Shown here piece after piece: positions 8,866 through 17,883 of a stretch of 64,000 bases of DNA. The notes under the pieces were generated by a model. It was not told the DNA's origin, searched no databases, and was given only the letters and a program-made list of their open reading frames with translations. Position numbers and translations under genes: made by a program. Origin of the DNA: Bacillus albus (GTDB lineage: Bacteria; Bacillota; Bacilli; Bacillales; Bacillaceae_G); the NCBI RefSeq assembly GCF_001884185.1, contig NZ_MAOE01000033.1, positions 1-64,000 on the forward strand, in the 5' to 3' direction. Numbering within the stretch: the first letter of the stretch is position 1; the number at the start of each line of letters is the position of its first letter.

Positions 8866-9096
8866 TCATACCAACCTATAACAATTCTGTCTTCTTCCCT
8901 TACCTGTTTCCTTTAACACATATGATTTTAAAACGAGCGACGTTAATGAATCCGTTAATGTTTTATATGATAAATTAGATAATGCTAATAGATCGTTCGT
9001 ATATAACATTCTATGCTTCTCTAATAATAATAGTACTAATCGTTCAGACGGTTTTAATGCCTCATCACTTTCTAGTATAAAGTCGATATTTTTCAT
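8866..9096 (-). CDS. small winged-helix DNA-binding protein
   Basis: 76 aa, almost entirely one helix-turn-helix unit: SERLVLLLLEKHRM, then LLALSNLSYKTLTDSL as recognition helix and a C-terminal wing (KETGKGRRQNCYRLV). It has a MarR/DprA-WH size but I do not recognise a named family. An AAGGAG site precedes the ATG. It may act as a local transcription regulator; the target is unknown. Confidence 0.6.
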   Translation of the reverse strand: MKNIDFILESDEALKPSERLVLLLLEKHRMLYTNDLLALSNLSYKTLTDSLTSLVLKSYVLKETGKGRRQNCYRLV

Positions 9097-9222
9097 TTCT
9101 CTAATTATTACTCCTTATATAAAAAAATACTTGTATGGCTAATTTAATATAAAAATAATACACAACAAAATTTGAAGTATATTAAAATAATATCGTTTTA
9201 AAACACTATTATACTATAACAT

Positions 9223-9259
9223 AGAAAAAGCATTTCCCGAAATAGGAAATGCTTTTTCT
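9223..9259. terminator. bidirectional terminator
   Basis: AGAAAAAGCATTTCCC pairs with GGAAATGCTTTTTCT around a short loop; it follows the small gene ending at 9300 on the minus strand. Confidence 0.7.
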
Positions 9260-9299
9260 ATGTTACTTATTGGTTTCTTCTCAATTAACATGTTCTACC

Positions 9300-9563
9300 T
9301 TAAATATTTCTTGCAATATGCGGCTTACTATAATGACTTGTTCCACCACCGCCTACTACTACTTTACCGCCTTTTTCAAAAATTAATAATTTACTTGAAC
9401 CATCTGCAAGAAGTACTATTACTTCAGCATCGTTACTTGTTGCTACATAAATTACATACCCACTTTTTGATATACATGTTTCCCAATTCTCATCAAATTC
9501 TGATCTTAATACCCGATTGGAATACACTTGATTTTCAACCCTATCTTGTGCTTCGTTTTCCAA
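9300..9563 (-). CDS. hypothetical protein (87 aa)
   Basis: Starts at TTG behind AAGGGGGATAAA, a strong site, and ends before a terminator hairpin. The sequence has an acidic N-terminus and a hydrophobic middle with a Gly-rich turn (VVVGGGG). It has no recognised domain. Context gives no functional hint. Confidence 0.55.
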   Translation of the reverse strand: MENEAQDRVENQVYSNRVLRSEFDENWETCISKSGYVIYVATSNDAEVIVLLADGSSKLLIFEKGGKVVVGGGGTSHYSKPHIARNI

Positions 9564-9718
9564 ATTTATCCCCCTTATTTCTCCAAAATATCATTTACAA
9601 AAAATTACAATTCTATTTAAAATAGTAACTGTCTTTAATATAAATAGTATATGTAGGTAGTAGAAAAATGCTTGGACAATGAAAACGTAATAACATGTAA
9701 GTAATATACAATTGAAAT

Positions 9719-9747
9719 AAGGCAATCGATACAGTATCGATTGCCTT
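9719..9747 (-). terminator. terminator of the methyltransferase gene
   Basis: Perfect 14-bp stem (AAGGCAATCGATAC) with a one-base spacer, directly downstream of the stop codon at 9766. Confidence 0.65.
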
Positions 9748-9765
9748 ATTTTCATAAATAGTTCT

Positions 9766-10530
9766 TTATTTTTCGTTTCGCATAGCTTCAAAAGTAAACA
9801 TTTGATTTGCACTTGAAGTTTCTTTTTCATAAACATAGTCAGCAGAGCATGTAACATTAGAGAAACCTATACTTTCTAAGAGAAGTTTAAACTCTTCTAT
9901 TCCATACCAGCGTATCGCAAAGCGTTGTAGTTCTGTTTGTACTAACTGTCCTTTACTCCATTTTTCATATTTTAAATATGATAGAGTAACTTGATTCAGC
10001 CAATCTATTTCAATTGATTTATTTTCTAATGTAATTCCGTCTCCGCTCGGCAAAGAAAAAGTCGATGTATGAATTTCCCCAGTCTTCCAGTCATGCGGAA
10101 GCATAATATCTACGATTAATCGCCCGCCTGGATTAAGATGTTCATAAAAACATTTCAATGCGTTTATAGAATCCGTACGATTTTCAATTAAACAAAAAGA
10201 TCCAGTAGGAATGATAATTACCTCATATTTATGTGGTAGTGAAAATTGTTGTAAACTTCCTTCATATAAATTAGGATGTAAACTTCTCTCTTTGCATCGT
10301 ACGCGGCACGATTCTAGCATTTCAGGTGAATAGTCAATCCCATCTACTTTAAATCCAGCCTCTAGCAGTGGAATGATGACGCGCCCTGATCCTACTGCCG
10401 CTTCGAGAATTCTTCCGGTGCAATTTTTTAAACGTTCTTCGTAATACTCAATATCACCATTTAAAGAATAACCGACAGGCTTAGTGAAATCATAAAGTTC
10501 CGTGCAAAGTGTACTATAAAAACTAAACAT
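9766..10530 (-). CDS. class I SAM-dependent methyltransferase
   Basis: 254 aa. The SAM-binding motif I is ILEAAVGSGRVIIPLLEAG (about 41-59), then GIDYSPEML (motif II) and the motif near LNPGGRLIVDIMLP. The N-terminus (YDFTKP) resembles small-molecule or ubiquinone-type methyltransferases. Substrate unknown. It is a single-gene unit bounded by its terminator, with a cluster of G-rich bases as ribosome-binding site. Confidence 0.8.
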   Translation of the reverse strand: MFSFYSTLCTELYDFTKPVGYSLNGDIEYYEERLKNCTGRILEAAVGSGRVIIPLLEAGFKVDGIDYSPEMLESCRVRCKERSLHPNLYEGSLQQFSLPHKYEVIIIPTGSFCLIENRTDSINALKCFYEHLNPGGRLIVDIMLPHDWKTGEIHTSTFSLPSGDGITLENKSIEIDWLNQVTLSYLKYEKWSKGQLVQTELQRFAIRWYGIEEFKLLLESIGFSNVTCSADYVYEKETSSANQMFTFEAMRNEK

Positions 10531-10725
10531 TTATTTTCTCCCCCGTTTTTTACGTACGGAAGATTTTTTCACTTAATCTTCCTGTACCTTTATTTTTAAT
10601 AAAAATTCGAAAGAGCTGACTGTCATAATATATCACTCGCTTCCCATAAAATATAATTATATTGTATAATATTCCATTAAAAATTAACATATGGAAATTC
10701 AGACTTTTTCCGAAAGGAGGATGTG

Positions 10726-11007
10726 ATGAATTCATTAATTGGATTTATTTTTCTTCTTATATCTTTTAATATACTCATTTTCTTAATAGCAAAGAAGTAT
10801 GAACAAATATGGAAAATAGCCAGTGGACTTTTCATCCTTACTTCCCCAATTGTTTTCTTCGCCGCTTTGCACGTTATTGGTGAAAAAGTAGGGGATGGAT
10901 TCGCTGGAGGTTTTGCTGGCCTTACCTTTAGTGGCCTATTGATCATAAATGCAATTTTTTTATTTATTGTAAGCTTTTTTGCATCTACCAATAAACATTC
11001 ACATTAA
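10726..11007 (+). CDS. small membrane protein, YesK-like
   Basis: 93 aa with three or four hydrophobic segments: 4-24, 33-50, 60-88. Resembles YesK-type small Bacillus membrane proteins. The start ATG at 10726 is 5 bases after AAAGGAGG; the in-frame GTG at 10723 is too close. A related protein lies at 47336-47635: both share an F-I-L-x-(T/S)-P-I motif and a Gly-rich turn before the last two segments. Function unknown. Confidence 0.65.
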   Translation: MNSLIGFIFLLISFNILIFLIAKKYEQIWKIASGLFILTSPIVFFAALHVIGEKVGDGFAGGFAGLTFSGLLIINAIFLFIVSFFASTNKHSH

Positions 11008-11027
11008 ACTCCCCCTTTTCAAAATGT

Positions 11028-11055
11028 AAAGAGCTTACTAGGCAGTAAGCTCTTT
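11028..11055. terminator. bidirectional terminator
   Basis: AAAGAGCTTACT pairs with AGTAAGCTCTTT between the YesK-like gene and the peptidase gene, which converge. Confidence 0.75.
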
Positions 11056-11067
11056 ATCCATAACTAT

Positions 11068-12864
11068 TTATTTCACAATTGGCAATGTCACTTCACTTAA
11101 TTTTACTGTAAGCTTCGTGCCCGCTTTCGGCCTAATTGTATAATCATAATCACTAGCAATTAAAACGACCCCAATTTGATGCCCCGCTTTAAATATATAA
11201 TCATCTGGCTGCATGTCCCATGTAAATGTATAATCTTTACCTGGTTGAATCGCTGTTGAATTTTCTATACTCTTTACGTTTTGTGGATCCATCCAGCCTC
11301 TCGTTACGATTTCCGGCTTCGTTCCTCCGTAATCAACAAGTAAAGCAGTTAAATTTGATACAGATCGATCAATATTTCCTGTAATTGAAATCTTTGGTGT
11401 ACCGCTTATACGTGTATCTTTTTGCAGTACAGGCATTGTATACACCAACCGATTGGCTACTTCGAGTTCTGGGTTTGCTATTAATTGATTTGATTTCATT
11501 TTTGCATCATCTACGAATAAGAAAACTTTATTTGCAGAGCCCATACTTAATGGCAAATTAACTGCTTTGTTACTTAAATACATACGAACTTTGGACGGCA
11601 CCGCTGATGGATCCGGCCAGTTTTTTAATTTTTCCCACGTTTTATTTTCACGTTGTACATCAACCATTGGTTCATTCATAATTCCATTTTCAATGCCATA
11701 CAACCAATAATCGAACCATTTATTTTGTGTTCTTTGCCAGTCATTCGTTGATGTTCCACCATGTCCACCTTGATGTAACCACATTTTACGAGGAACATTA
11801 TTTTCACCAAGTGCATCCCACCATTGCGCGAACTGCTTAGTCTTTACATTCCAATCATTTAAACCATGAACAACAAATACGCTTGCTTTTACATTTTTAG
11901 CATCTTTTACATAATTACGTTTATCCCAAAAATTATTATAATTACCAGTTTTTCGGTCCTGTCCGGCTGTTAGCTCTTTTATTACTTGTCCGCAAACTTC
12001 AGGATTTTCTCTTGTTAATACTGCTTCTGCCATATTATCTGTATCTTCTCCTTGGTATCCACCTGGTGCAATGACTGCACCATTTGCACGATAATAATCA
12101 TACCAACTACTAATCGCCGCGATTGGAATAATTGTTTTTAATCCTTCAACGCCAGTCGTTGCAACTGCATTCGGTAACGTACCATTATAAGAAACCCCTG
12201 TCATACCTACATTTCCTGTAGACCAATCAGCCTTAACTTCCTCACCATATTCTGTATATGCTTTCGCACGTCCGTTCACCCAATCAATGACAGATTTCGT
12301 TCCTAGTATTTCTTGTTCATCTCCAGTAGTCGGGCACCCATCTGATTTTCCAGTTCCAATACTTTCACCTAAAATAACTGCATAGCCTCTTGGTACATAA
12401 TAATTTCCGTATGAACCAAGATTAACAGCTCCATACGGTTTGCCTTCATACGCATACAATTCTTCATCTACATTATATACAGGAACATCTTTTAAACCTG
12501 CTCGATATGGGCTCATTTCATATATAACGGGCACTTTCACATTAGGGTCTGTTTTGGGGCGCATAACTTTTACTGACACTCTGTCTTTTTTACCATCTCG
12601 ATCACTATCAACTTCCGTCTCTACAAATAGATTTTCAATGATTGCTTCATCAAGCGAGTAAATCGGTTTTGTCATCCCGTTTTCTAATTCGATCTTCGTA
12701 TTGGATTGTAACCCTTCAGAAACTTTCCCATTTAACTTCACATCATTCTCTTTTATGTAATTTGTTTCTTTATTGTCTGCATACGCAGTCATACTAGAAA
12801 CTCCCGATGTAACTGATAAAGATAAGATTGTTGATAATGTAATTGCTATTTTCTTTTTCCCCAT
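11068..12864 (-). CDS. secreted Xaa-Pro dipeptidyl-peptidase (S15 / CocE-NonD family)
   Basis: 598 aa from the ATG at 12864, which has GGAGGAAAGAGT in front; an upstream in-frame ATG lacks a site. A signal peptide is clear (KKKIAITLSTILSLSV, cleavage near AYA-DN). The alpha/beta-hydrolase domain carries the nucleophile in GVSYNGTLPN, then Asp in HGLNDWNV and His in LHQGGHGG, followed by the beta-sandwich C-terminal domain (X-Pro dipeptidyl-peptidase C-terminal). It would remove Xaa-Pro dipeptides from peptides, or cleave related esters and amides, outside the cell. Monocistronic. Confidence 0.9.
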   Translation of the reverse strand: MGKKKIAITLSTILSLSVTSGVSSMTAYADNKETNYIKENDVKLNGKVSEGLQSNTKIELENGMTKPIYSLDEAIIENLFVETEVDSDRDGKKDRVSVKVMRPKTDPNVKVPVIYEMSPYRAGLKDVPVYNVDEELYAYEGKPYGAVNLGSYGNYYVPRGYAVILGESIGTGKSDGCPTTGDEQEILGTKSVIDWVNGRAKAYTEYGEEVKADWSTGNVGMTGVSYNGTLPNAVATTGVEGLKTIIPIAAISSWYDYYRANGAVIAPGGYQGEDTDNMAEAVLTRENPEVCGQVIKELTAGQDRKTGNYNNFWDKRNYVKDAKNVKASVFVVHGLNDWNVKTKQFAQWWDALGENNVPRKMWLHQGGHGGTSTNDWQRTQNKWFDYWLYGIENGIMNEPMVDVQRENKTWEKLKNWPDPSAVPSKVRMYLSNKAVNLPLSMGSANKVFLFVDDAKMKSNQLIANPELEVANRLVYTMPVLQKDTRISGTPKISITGNIDRSVSNLTALLVDYGGTKPEIVTRGWMDPQNVKSIENSTAIQPGKDYTFTWDMQPDDYIFKAGHQIGVVLIASDYDYTIRPKAGTKLTVKLSEVTLPIVK

Positions 12865-13026
12865 ACTCTTTCCTCCCCACATATTTCTCCTTTTACTATA
12901 CAATAAAATTACTGAAAATTCAGTTTATATTTTATACAACCACTTGAGAAATTTGTAGAACACTCTTTCAACGAGCTTTCAAGATTATATATCCTGATTT
13001 ACCACTCTCATATAATTAATAAAAAA

Positions 13027-13050
13027 CATCGCCTAATAATAGACGATGCT
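13027..13050 (-). terminator. terminator of the two-component operon
   Basis: CATCGCCT pairs with AGACGATG (one G-U pair) downstream of the kinase stop codon. Confidence 0.6.
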
Positions 13051-13065
13051 TCTAATAGTATTGGA

Positions 13066-14442
13066 TTACTCTTTCTTCATATTTATATAAAACCGTATCT
13101 CTCCCTCTACAGTAGAAACTCCATAGTCAAAACCATGTCTTTCTAAAATACTTTTCACGATCGCTAAACCTAGTCCTGTACCGGAATGGTCTTTACTACG
13201 AGAAGATTCTAGGACGTAAAAAGGTTCCCAAATTTTATCAATATCTTTCATCTGTTCCGCATTCATACCATTTTGAATTTGAAAATATACACTTTCATTT
13301 CGTTCTTCTAAAGTAATTTTTATATGTTGATTTGCTGTATATTTTATCGCATTTGAAATTAAATTTTGAAACACCATTCTCATTTTATTTATATCTGCAT
13401 AAATAATTGCATCGCCAGCATTATAGTTCACATGCAAATCAATTTCTTTCGATTCCAGTTCAATCTTATGCTTATCTAATATACTTTGGACTAGTGATAT
13501 GATAGGAAATTGTTCCTTTTGCAAAACATCTCTCTCTAGTTTAGAAAATCGTAATAATTCTTCAATTAAGTTCGAAATGAGATCAGTTTGTTTAATAATA
13601 GTATCTATGTATGTACCATCATCTAAGCCATCTTTTATTCCCATAGAATATGCTTTCACTAATGCGATTGGCGTTTTTAATTCATGTGTCACATCACCCA
13701 TAAATCGTTTTAAATGTTCATTTCGATCTGTTAAATCTTCATGTGCCTCATGTAGTTTGTCACTCATGATATTAATACTAGTAGCTAAGTCTCCGATTTC
13801 ATCATTTGTTTTCACTTTTGCTCGTTCAAATTTCAAATTTGAAATATCTTCTGCCACTTCACTTAATTCTTTTAATGGTTTGGTGATTGTTGTTGAAAGT
13901 ATCCATACAAGTACGATAATGAGAAAAATCGTAATGCCTAACATGTACAAATAAAATGAATTTAACGTTTTTATTACTTCGTTAGAATGTGCAATCGAAA
14001 CCCCTACCAAAATCAACTTATCGTCTTTCGCAATGTATTTCACAAAAAAGCTAGATTTCATCTTCTCTTGATCATATATTTTATTCGATTGCCCGACGTT
14101 CTTTACTTTCATTATTTCTTCTTTTGTAATCCAAAGTTTATTAAGGGCAACTCTTTTCCTTGTAAGTTGCATACGTAACTCATCATTTATATGATCTTCT
14201 GAGTCTTTTATTGATGTATACGCAATCGTAACATTCCCCTCATTTTCAATGCTGGTAATTGATTCATCCAATTGTTTGCTCGGTATGGACTGTATTTGTG
14301 CTGTTATGCCTTCTAAGCTTTCTCGCGTCTTGTAAATATTATATTTCGGTAAAAGATAGTTAATTAATAATAAAGATATCGTAAAAATAAGAATAACAGT
14401 TAAGGAAATGCTGAAAAATAGCTTTTTTCCAAGTTTATTCAC
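13066..14442 (-). CDS. sensor histidine kinase
   Basis: 458 aa: membrane segment about 10-30, an extracellular sensor of about 130 residues, second membrane segment about 160-182, HAMP (about 183-236), HisKA with the phospho-acceptor motif GDVTHELKTPIALV (about 249-262), and HATPase with NLISNAIKY, DKIWEPFYV and GTGLGLAIV. It overlaps the response regulator gene by 8 bp, so the two are coupled. The layout is of the VanS/EnvZ type. The signal is unknown; the divergent secreted protein suggests an envelope-related stimulus. Confidence 0.92.
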   Translation of the reverse strand: MNKLGKKLFFSISLTVILIFTISLLLINYLLPKYNIYKTRESLEGITAQIQSIPSKQLDESITSIENEGNVTIAYTSIKDSEDHINDELRMQLTRKRVALNKLWITKEEIMKVKNVGQSNKIYDQEKMKSSFFVKYIAKDDKLILVGVSIAHSNEVIKTLNSFYLYMLGITIFLIIVLVWILSTTITKPLKELSEVAEDISNLKFERAKVKTNDEIGDLATSINIMSDKLHEAHEDLTDRNEHLKRFMGDVTHELKTPIALVKAYSMGIKDGLDDGTYIDTIIKQTDLISNLIEELLRFSKLERDVLQKEQFPIISLVQSILDKHKIELESKEIDLHVNYNAGDAIIYADINKMRMVFQNLISNAIKYTANQHIKITLEERNESVYFQIQNGMNAEQMKDIDKIWEPFYVLESSRSKDHSGTGLGLAIVKSILERHGFDYGVSTVEGEIRFYINMKKE

Positions 14443-15082
14443 TCTGTTCCTCCAAACTATATCCTAGCCCGCGGTGCGTCTTTATAATATTTCCTCCAAC
14501 TTTTTTACGTAATCTTCTTACATGTGTATCAACAGTTCTCTCTTCACCAAAATAATCAAATCCCCATACGATATCTAACAATTTTTTACGAGTTAAAATT
14601 ATGCCTTTATGATTTAAAAAACACATTATTAATTCTAGCTCTGTTTTTGTAATATCTAACTCTTTGTCATTTTTATAAACTTTATTTTTAGCGAAATCTA
14701 TTTTCAAATCTTGAACTTGAATGACATCATCATGCTGTATTAGCTTTTTCGCTCTAGTTATTAATACGCCTGGATGAAATGGTTTTTTTACGTATTCATC
14801 TGCCCCGCTTTGAAGCGCTGCTAATTCATCTTCGCTCTCACTTTTCGCCGTAAGCATTAATACTTTAACGCTTGAGTTCTTTTTTATTTCCTGACAAACA
14901 GTAATACCACTATGTTTTGGCATCATCCAATCTAAAATAGCTAAATCAATTTTCTCTTCATAAAATATTTGAAGTGCTTCCTCTCCATCTTTCGCTAATA
15001 AAACTTCGAAGCCTTCTTTCTCAAAATAAGCCTTTAAAATCCTTAACATATCTTGTTCATCATCTGCGATTAATACTCTCAT
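14435..15082 (-). CDS. OmpR/PhoB-family response regulator
   Basis: 215 aa. Receiver domain with acidic pocket (IADDEQD), phospho-acceptor Asp in LAILDWMMPKHSG, Thr and Lys (MLTAKSE, VKKPFHP), and a C-terminal winged helix with RTVDTHVRRLRKKVG. The chosen ATG follows ATGGAGGATTATGT; the further upstream ATG would place it inside another motif. It is the first gene of the pair with the kinase, and is divergent from a small secreted protein gene with a palindrome between them. Confidence 0.92.
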   Translation of the reverse strand: MRVLIADDEQDMLRILKAYFEKEGFEVLLAKDGEEALQIFYEEKIDLAILDWMMPKHSGITVCQEIKKNSSVKVLMLTAKSESEDELAALQSGADEYVKKPFHPGVLITRAKKLIQHDDVIQVQDLKIDFAKNKVYKNDKELDITKTELELIMCFLNHKGIILTRKKLLDIVWGFDYFGEERTVDTHVRRLRKKVGGNIIKTHRGLGYSLEEQSE

Positions 15083-15135
15083 ACATAATCCTCCATTACT
15101 TTTAAACAAAAACCAATTGTATTATACAACTTCTT

Positions 15136-15153
15136 TGTTACATCAATGTGACA
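15136..15153. promoter_or_regulatory. candidate operator between the response regulator and a secreted protein
   Basis: TGTTACAT-CA-ATGTGACA is a dyad with 7 of 8 matching positions centred between divergent genes. It could be the response regulator's binding site, but OmpR-type regulators often bind direct repeats, so this is only a candidate. Confidence 0.3.
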
Positions 15154-15203
15154 GAAAAATATTTGAACCTTTTAAGGGTATAGTAAAGACGAGGTGTTGT
15201 ACT

Positions 15204-15617
15204 ATGTTGAAAAAAATCGGGGTCATTACTATACTTTGTTTTTTATTATCGACAAATGTGTTCGCAAATAGTAATCAACAAATTGAAGTATTTGATTGTC
15301 AAAAAGAAATGGTCGTTCAAAAGCAATCTTTAGATTCAGTTATTCAAAAAGAAGCTATTCAATACGCTAAATCCATTACTGGCCCGTTCAAAAACTTAAA
15401 CGTCGTTCCAAAAGATGGTCACATGATAAAAATCCCTTTATCTAAACCAGTTTCTATTACAAATCAATGGTTACATACAACAATTGATGAAGTACTTATT
15501 CTTCTCCCGCTTAATCAAAAGCCTTATATTATGCTTTACGATGATGAAAATAACCCGCACTTTTATTATGTGAAAGGTGATCCGAAGGGATTATTGAAAG
15601 AAATGAAAGTTAAATAA
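15204..15617 (+). CDS. small secreted protein of unknown function
   Basis: 137 aa with an N-terminal signal peptide (LKKIGVITILCFLLS, cleavage near VFA-NS). The mature part has no recognised domain and no Cys pair. The ATG at 15204 follows GAGGTG; the longer in-frame start at 15117 has no such site. It is transcribed away from the response regulator, so it is a candidate target or ligand-side partner of that two-component system. A terminator follows. Confidence 0.65.
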   Translation: MLKKIGVITILCFLLSTNVFANSNQQIEVFDCQKEMVVQKQSLDSVIQKEAIQYAKSITGPFKNLNVVPKDGHMIKIPLSKPVSITNQWLHTTIDEVLILLPLNQKPYIMLYDDENNPHFYYVKGDPKGLLKEMKVK

Positions 15618-15628
15618 TAACAATGTAA

Positions 15629-15664
15629 GAAAGATCCCACAAATATCATTTGCGGGATCTTTCT
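15629..15664. terminator. bidirectional terminator
   Basis: AAAGATCCCAC pairs with GCGGGATCTTT between convergent genes. Confidence 0.75.
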
Positions 15665-15667
15665 TTA

Positions 15668-16165
15668 TCAGTTAGCAACTGCATTTTCATTTAAAAAATG
15701 AATAACCTGTCTTTTATGATGGTTATCATGATCTACAAATTCTTTAATAATATATATAAGAGAATACGGCGTTCCAGTATGAGGACAATGTGATACTCCG
15801 TTGGCAGTTAAAGGTTTCTTGAGATTTTCATCAGGCAGTGATCTAAGTTCTTTTACAAGTAACTCTCTTTTAGCTTTTGCTTCTTCAAGAAGTTTCATCT
15901 TAGATATACCTGATTTAGCATAATTAGATGCTAGTTTATTATATGTATCAAAATCAGGAAACTCCATTCCCTGTCCATCTCTCACTGATGATAATGTATC
16001 ACGTAAAAGATAGTCGTCCCAGTTCATAATATGTGATATGATCTCGCTAATAGTCCATTTCCCCTCTGATATTGGAGCCACCCATAATTCTTCTTTCATA
16101 CCTTTCAATGTATCTATCCAAATTGAATATTCATTGAAATCATTAATAATTTTATTTTCTCCCAT
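15668..16165 (-). CDS. DinB-family protein
   Basis: 165 aa from the ATG at 16165, preceded by GGGGA. It has the four-helix DinB/YfiT-like fold with metal-binding His residues in ISHIMNWDDYL and FVDHDNHHKRQV. Family members are often thiol-dependent S-transferases (bacillithiol or mycothiol) or damage-inducible proteins. Substrate is not identifiable. Confidence 0.7.
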   Translation of the reverse strand: MGENKIINDFNEYSIWIDTLKGMKEELWVAPISEGKWTISEIISHIMNWDDYLLRDTLSSVRDGQGMEFPDFDTYNKLASNYAKSGISKMKLLEEAKAKRELLVKELRSLPDENLKKPLTANGVSHCPHTGTPYSLIYIIKEFVDHDNHHKRQVIHFLNENAVAN

Positions 16166-16266
16166 AATCCAATTCCCCATTCTCATAATAGATTCAAATA
16201 AATTATACCATCAATCCACCCAGAATAGAACAAACGTTCTGTTTTAGGCGGATAAATAATAATTCA

Positions 16267-16725
16267 CTACGTCCTTTTATTTAAGTTCAAATAATGGCTC
16301 GCTCCTACAAATTTTATCCCTTTCACAAATCCACTCGAAGTATAAAATTTGTCACCCTGTTCTGTCTCTGTATGTAAAACCACAATATTAAAATGTGTTT
16401 TCGCATCGCTTAAAATTCTCCCTAACAATAAACGCCCTAATCCTTTCCTTCGATATTCTTTTGCAATATAAAATCTCCTTACCCTACCAATCTTATTGTT
16501 TTCTGTATATGGATCCTCATTTAACCCTCCTATTCCAATTAACTTTTCCCCTTGAAAAATACCATATAAACATTCACCAGTTTTATTAAATGTGTTTATT
16601 TTATTTTCATAATCACTTATTAGTTTTACTAGGAAATTAAATCCTTCTTCTCTACTTTCTTGAACAAGATAATCGTGCTCGTATTTGATTAAATCTTCAA
16701 TTTGTTGAATATGTATATCTTTCAA
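16267..16725 (-). CDS. GNAT family N-acetyltransferase
   Basis: 152 aa. Acetyl-CoA-binding motif in RRFYIAKEYRRKGLGRLLL (about 82-100), then the HTETEQGDKFYTSSGF end block. Start is TTG behind a GGGGGA site. Substrate unknown. Confidence 0.8.
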   Translation of the reverse strand: MKDIHIQQIEDLIKYEHDYLVQESREEGFNFLVKLISDYENKINTFNKTGECLYGIFQGEKLIGIGGLNEDPYTENNKIGRVRRFYIAKEYRRKGLGRLLLGRILSDAKTHFNIVVLHTETEQGDKFYTSSGFVKGIKFVGASHYLNLNKRT

Positions 16726-16754
16726 GTAAATTCCCCCTTAATATAAAAATACGT

Positions 16755-16790
16755 AAAAATGCTCTAGAATTATCTATTCTGAGCATTTTT
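16755..16790 (-). terminator. terminator
   Basis: AAAAATGCTC pairs with GAGCATTTTT. It lies between the alpha/beta-hydrolase gene and the GNAT gene, both read leftwards, so it would end the hydrolase transcript. Confidence 0.5.
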
Positions 16791-17008
16791 ATGATTGTTA
16801 CTTTATTCAATTCGTAAAATGGCTACTCTTCACCCCAGATGTAAATTGATAATATAATTATCTAATTTCTATACATTTAAAGCTATTAGTACTCAAAAAT
16901 CATGAATAAAGCCATTTAAGTAAATACATTTATAATATCTCTCAAATATTGTATTAGTTTATATATTCGCCATCCTTCTCTAGCAGACTCAAGATAAATT
17001 ATAATTTG

Positions 17009-17713
17009 TTAATTGATATGTTTGTTTAACCACTGTTCAAATATCTTTAACTGTTCTGCAGTATGAAAATAATGTTCACCCGTCTCCATGATTTCTAATT
17101 CACAACGATGTTTTTTTCTAAAATCGTTAATAGTTTCAAATTCGCACAGTTCATCCTTGGCCCCGTACATAATATATGTATCCGTATCCCATGTATTAAT
17201 AGGATGTTCTTTTACATAACATAAATAATCCCAATATAACTTTTGACCAATCGGTGTCTCTATAGTCATTTCTTTTTGCAAAAATTCTGGTGATACATTA
17301 AACCATTTCATCATATTTTCGATAATTCGTTCCATATTAACTACTGGTGATAAAAATAATGCCTTTTCTATCGCATCATTTTGATAGGCTAAAAGGCTAA
17401 AATAAGCTCCGATACTACATGAAAACACGCTTACTTCTTTCCAATGTTCTTTTGCGTAATTCATAATTATAGATAATTCACTAACACAAACCTGTACTTT
17501 GCAAGGTGTATTATCATTTGTTCTTTCTCCATGCTCAGGTAAATCAAAGCTTAATACTTGATAGCCTTTTTGATTAGCTTCTTCAGCTAATATTTGAATA
17601 ACTGCATCTTCCTTATTTGACATATTTCCATGTACTGCAATAAAAATTTTTTCACTCTTATCTCCCCATAAAACCGTAGGAATATTACTAATTTTAAAAT
17701 TATCTTTAAGCAT
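17009..17713 (-). CDS. alpha/beta hydrolase
   Basis: 234 aa. The nucleophile elbow is FSCSIGAYFS (GxSxG variant CSIGA), the acid lies in YGAKDELCEF and the His in MKTGEHYFH-like MET-GEHYFH. N-terminal HGNMSNKE forms the oxyanion region. It resembles small esterases or acyl hydrolases. ATG follows GGAGTAAAAT. Function unspecified. Confidence 0.8.
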   Translation of the reverse strand: MLKDNFKISNIPTVLWGDKSEKIFIAVHGNMSNKEDAVIQILAEEANQKGYQVLSFDLPEHGERTNDNTPCKVQVCVSELSIIMNYAKEHWKEVSVFSCSIGAYFSLLAYQNDAIEKALFLSPVVNMERIIENMMKWFNVSPEFLQKEMTIETPIGQKLYWDYLCYVKEHPINTWDTDTYIMYGAKDELCEFETINDFRKKHRCELEIMETGEHYFHTAEQLKIFEQWLNKHIN

Positions 17714-17883
17714 ATTTTACTCCGTGGAATAAGACATATAGGAATTGGCAAAACTGCACACTTTATAATCCTCTACTCAGTTTTAAAACAAATCAAACTA
17801 TTACTGATCTATCACAAATGAATTCTACTCCGTTAGTGAAGGAAGTTTTTTTATACAATTATATAATTTTTTAAAATAACTTA

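Noticed and set aside
9591-9857. 88-codon minus-strand ORF overlapping the methyltransferase 3' end
   Set aside because: It overlaps a well-supported gene and its terminator, and its composition is poor.
10677-10991. 104-codon minus-strand ORF opposite the YesK-like gene
   Set aside because: No ribosome-binding site, and the plus-strand frame encodes a coherent hydrophobic membrane protein with AAAGGAGG.
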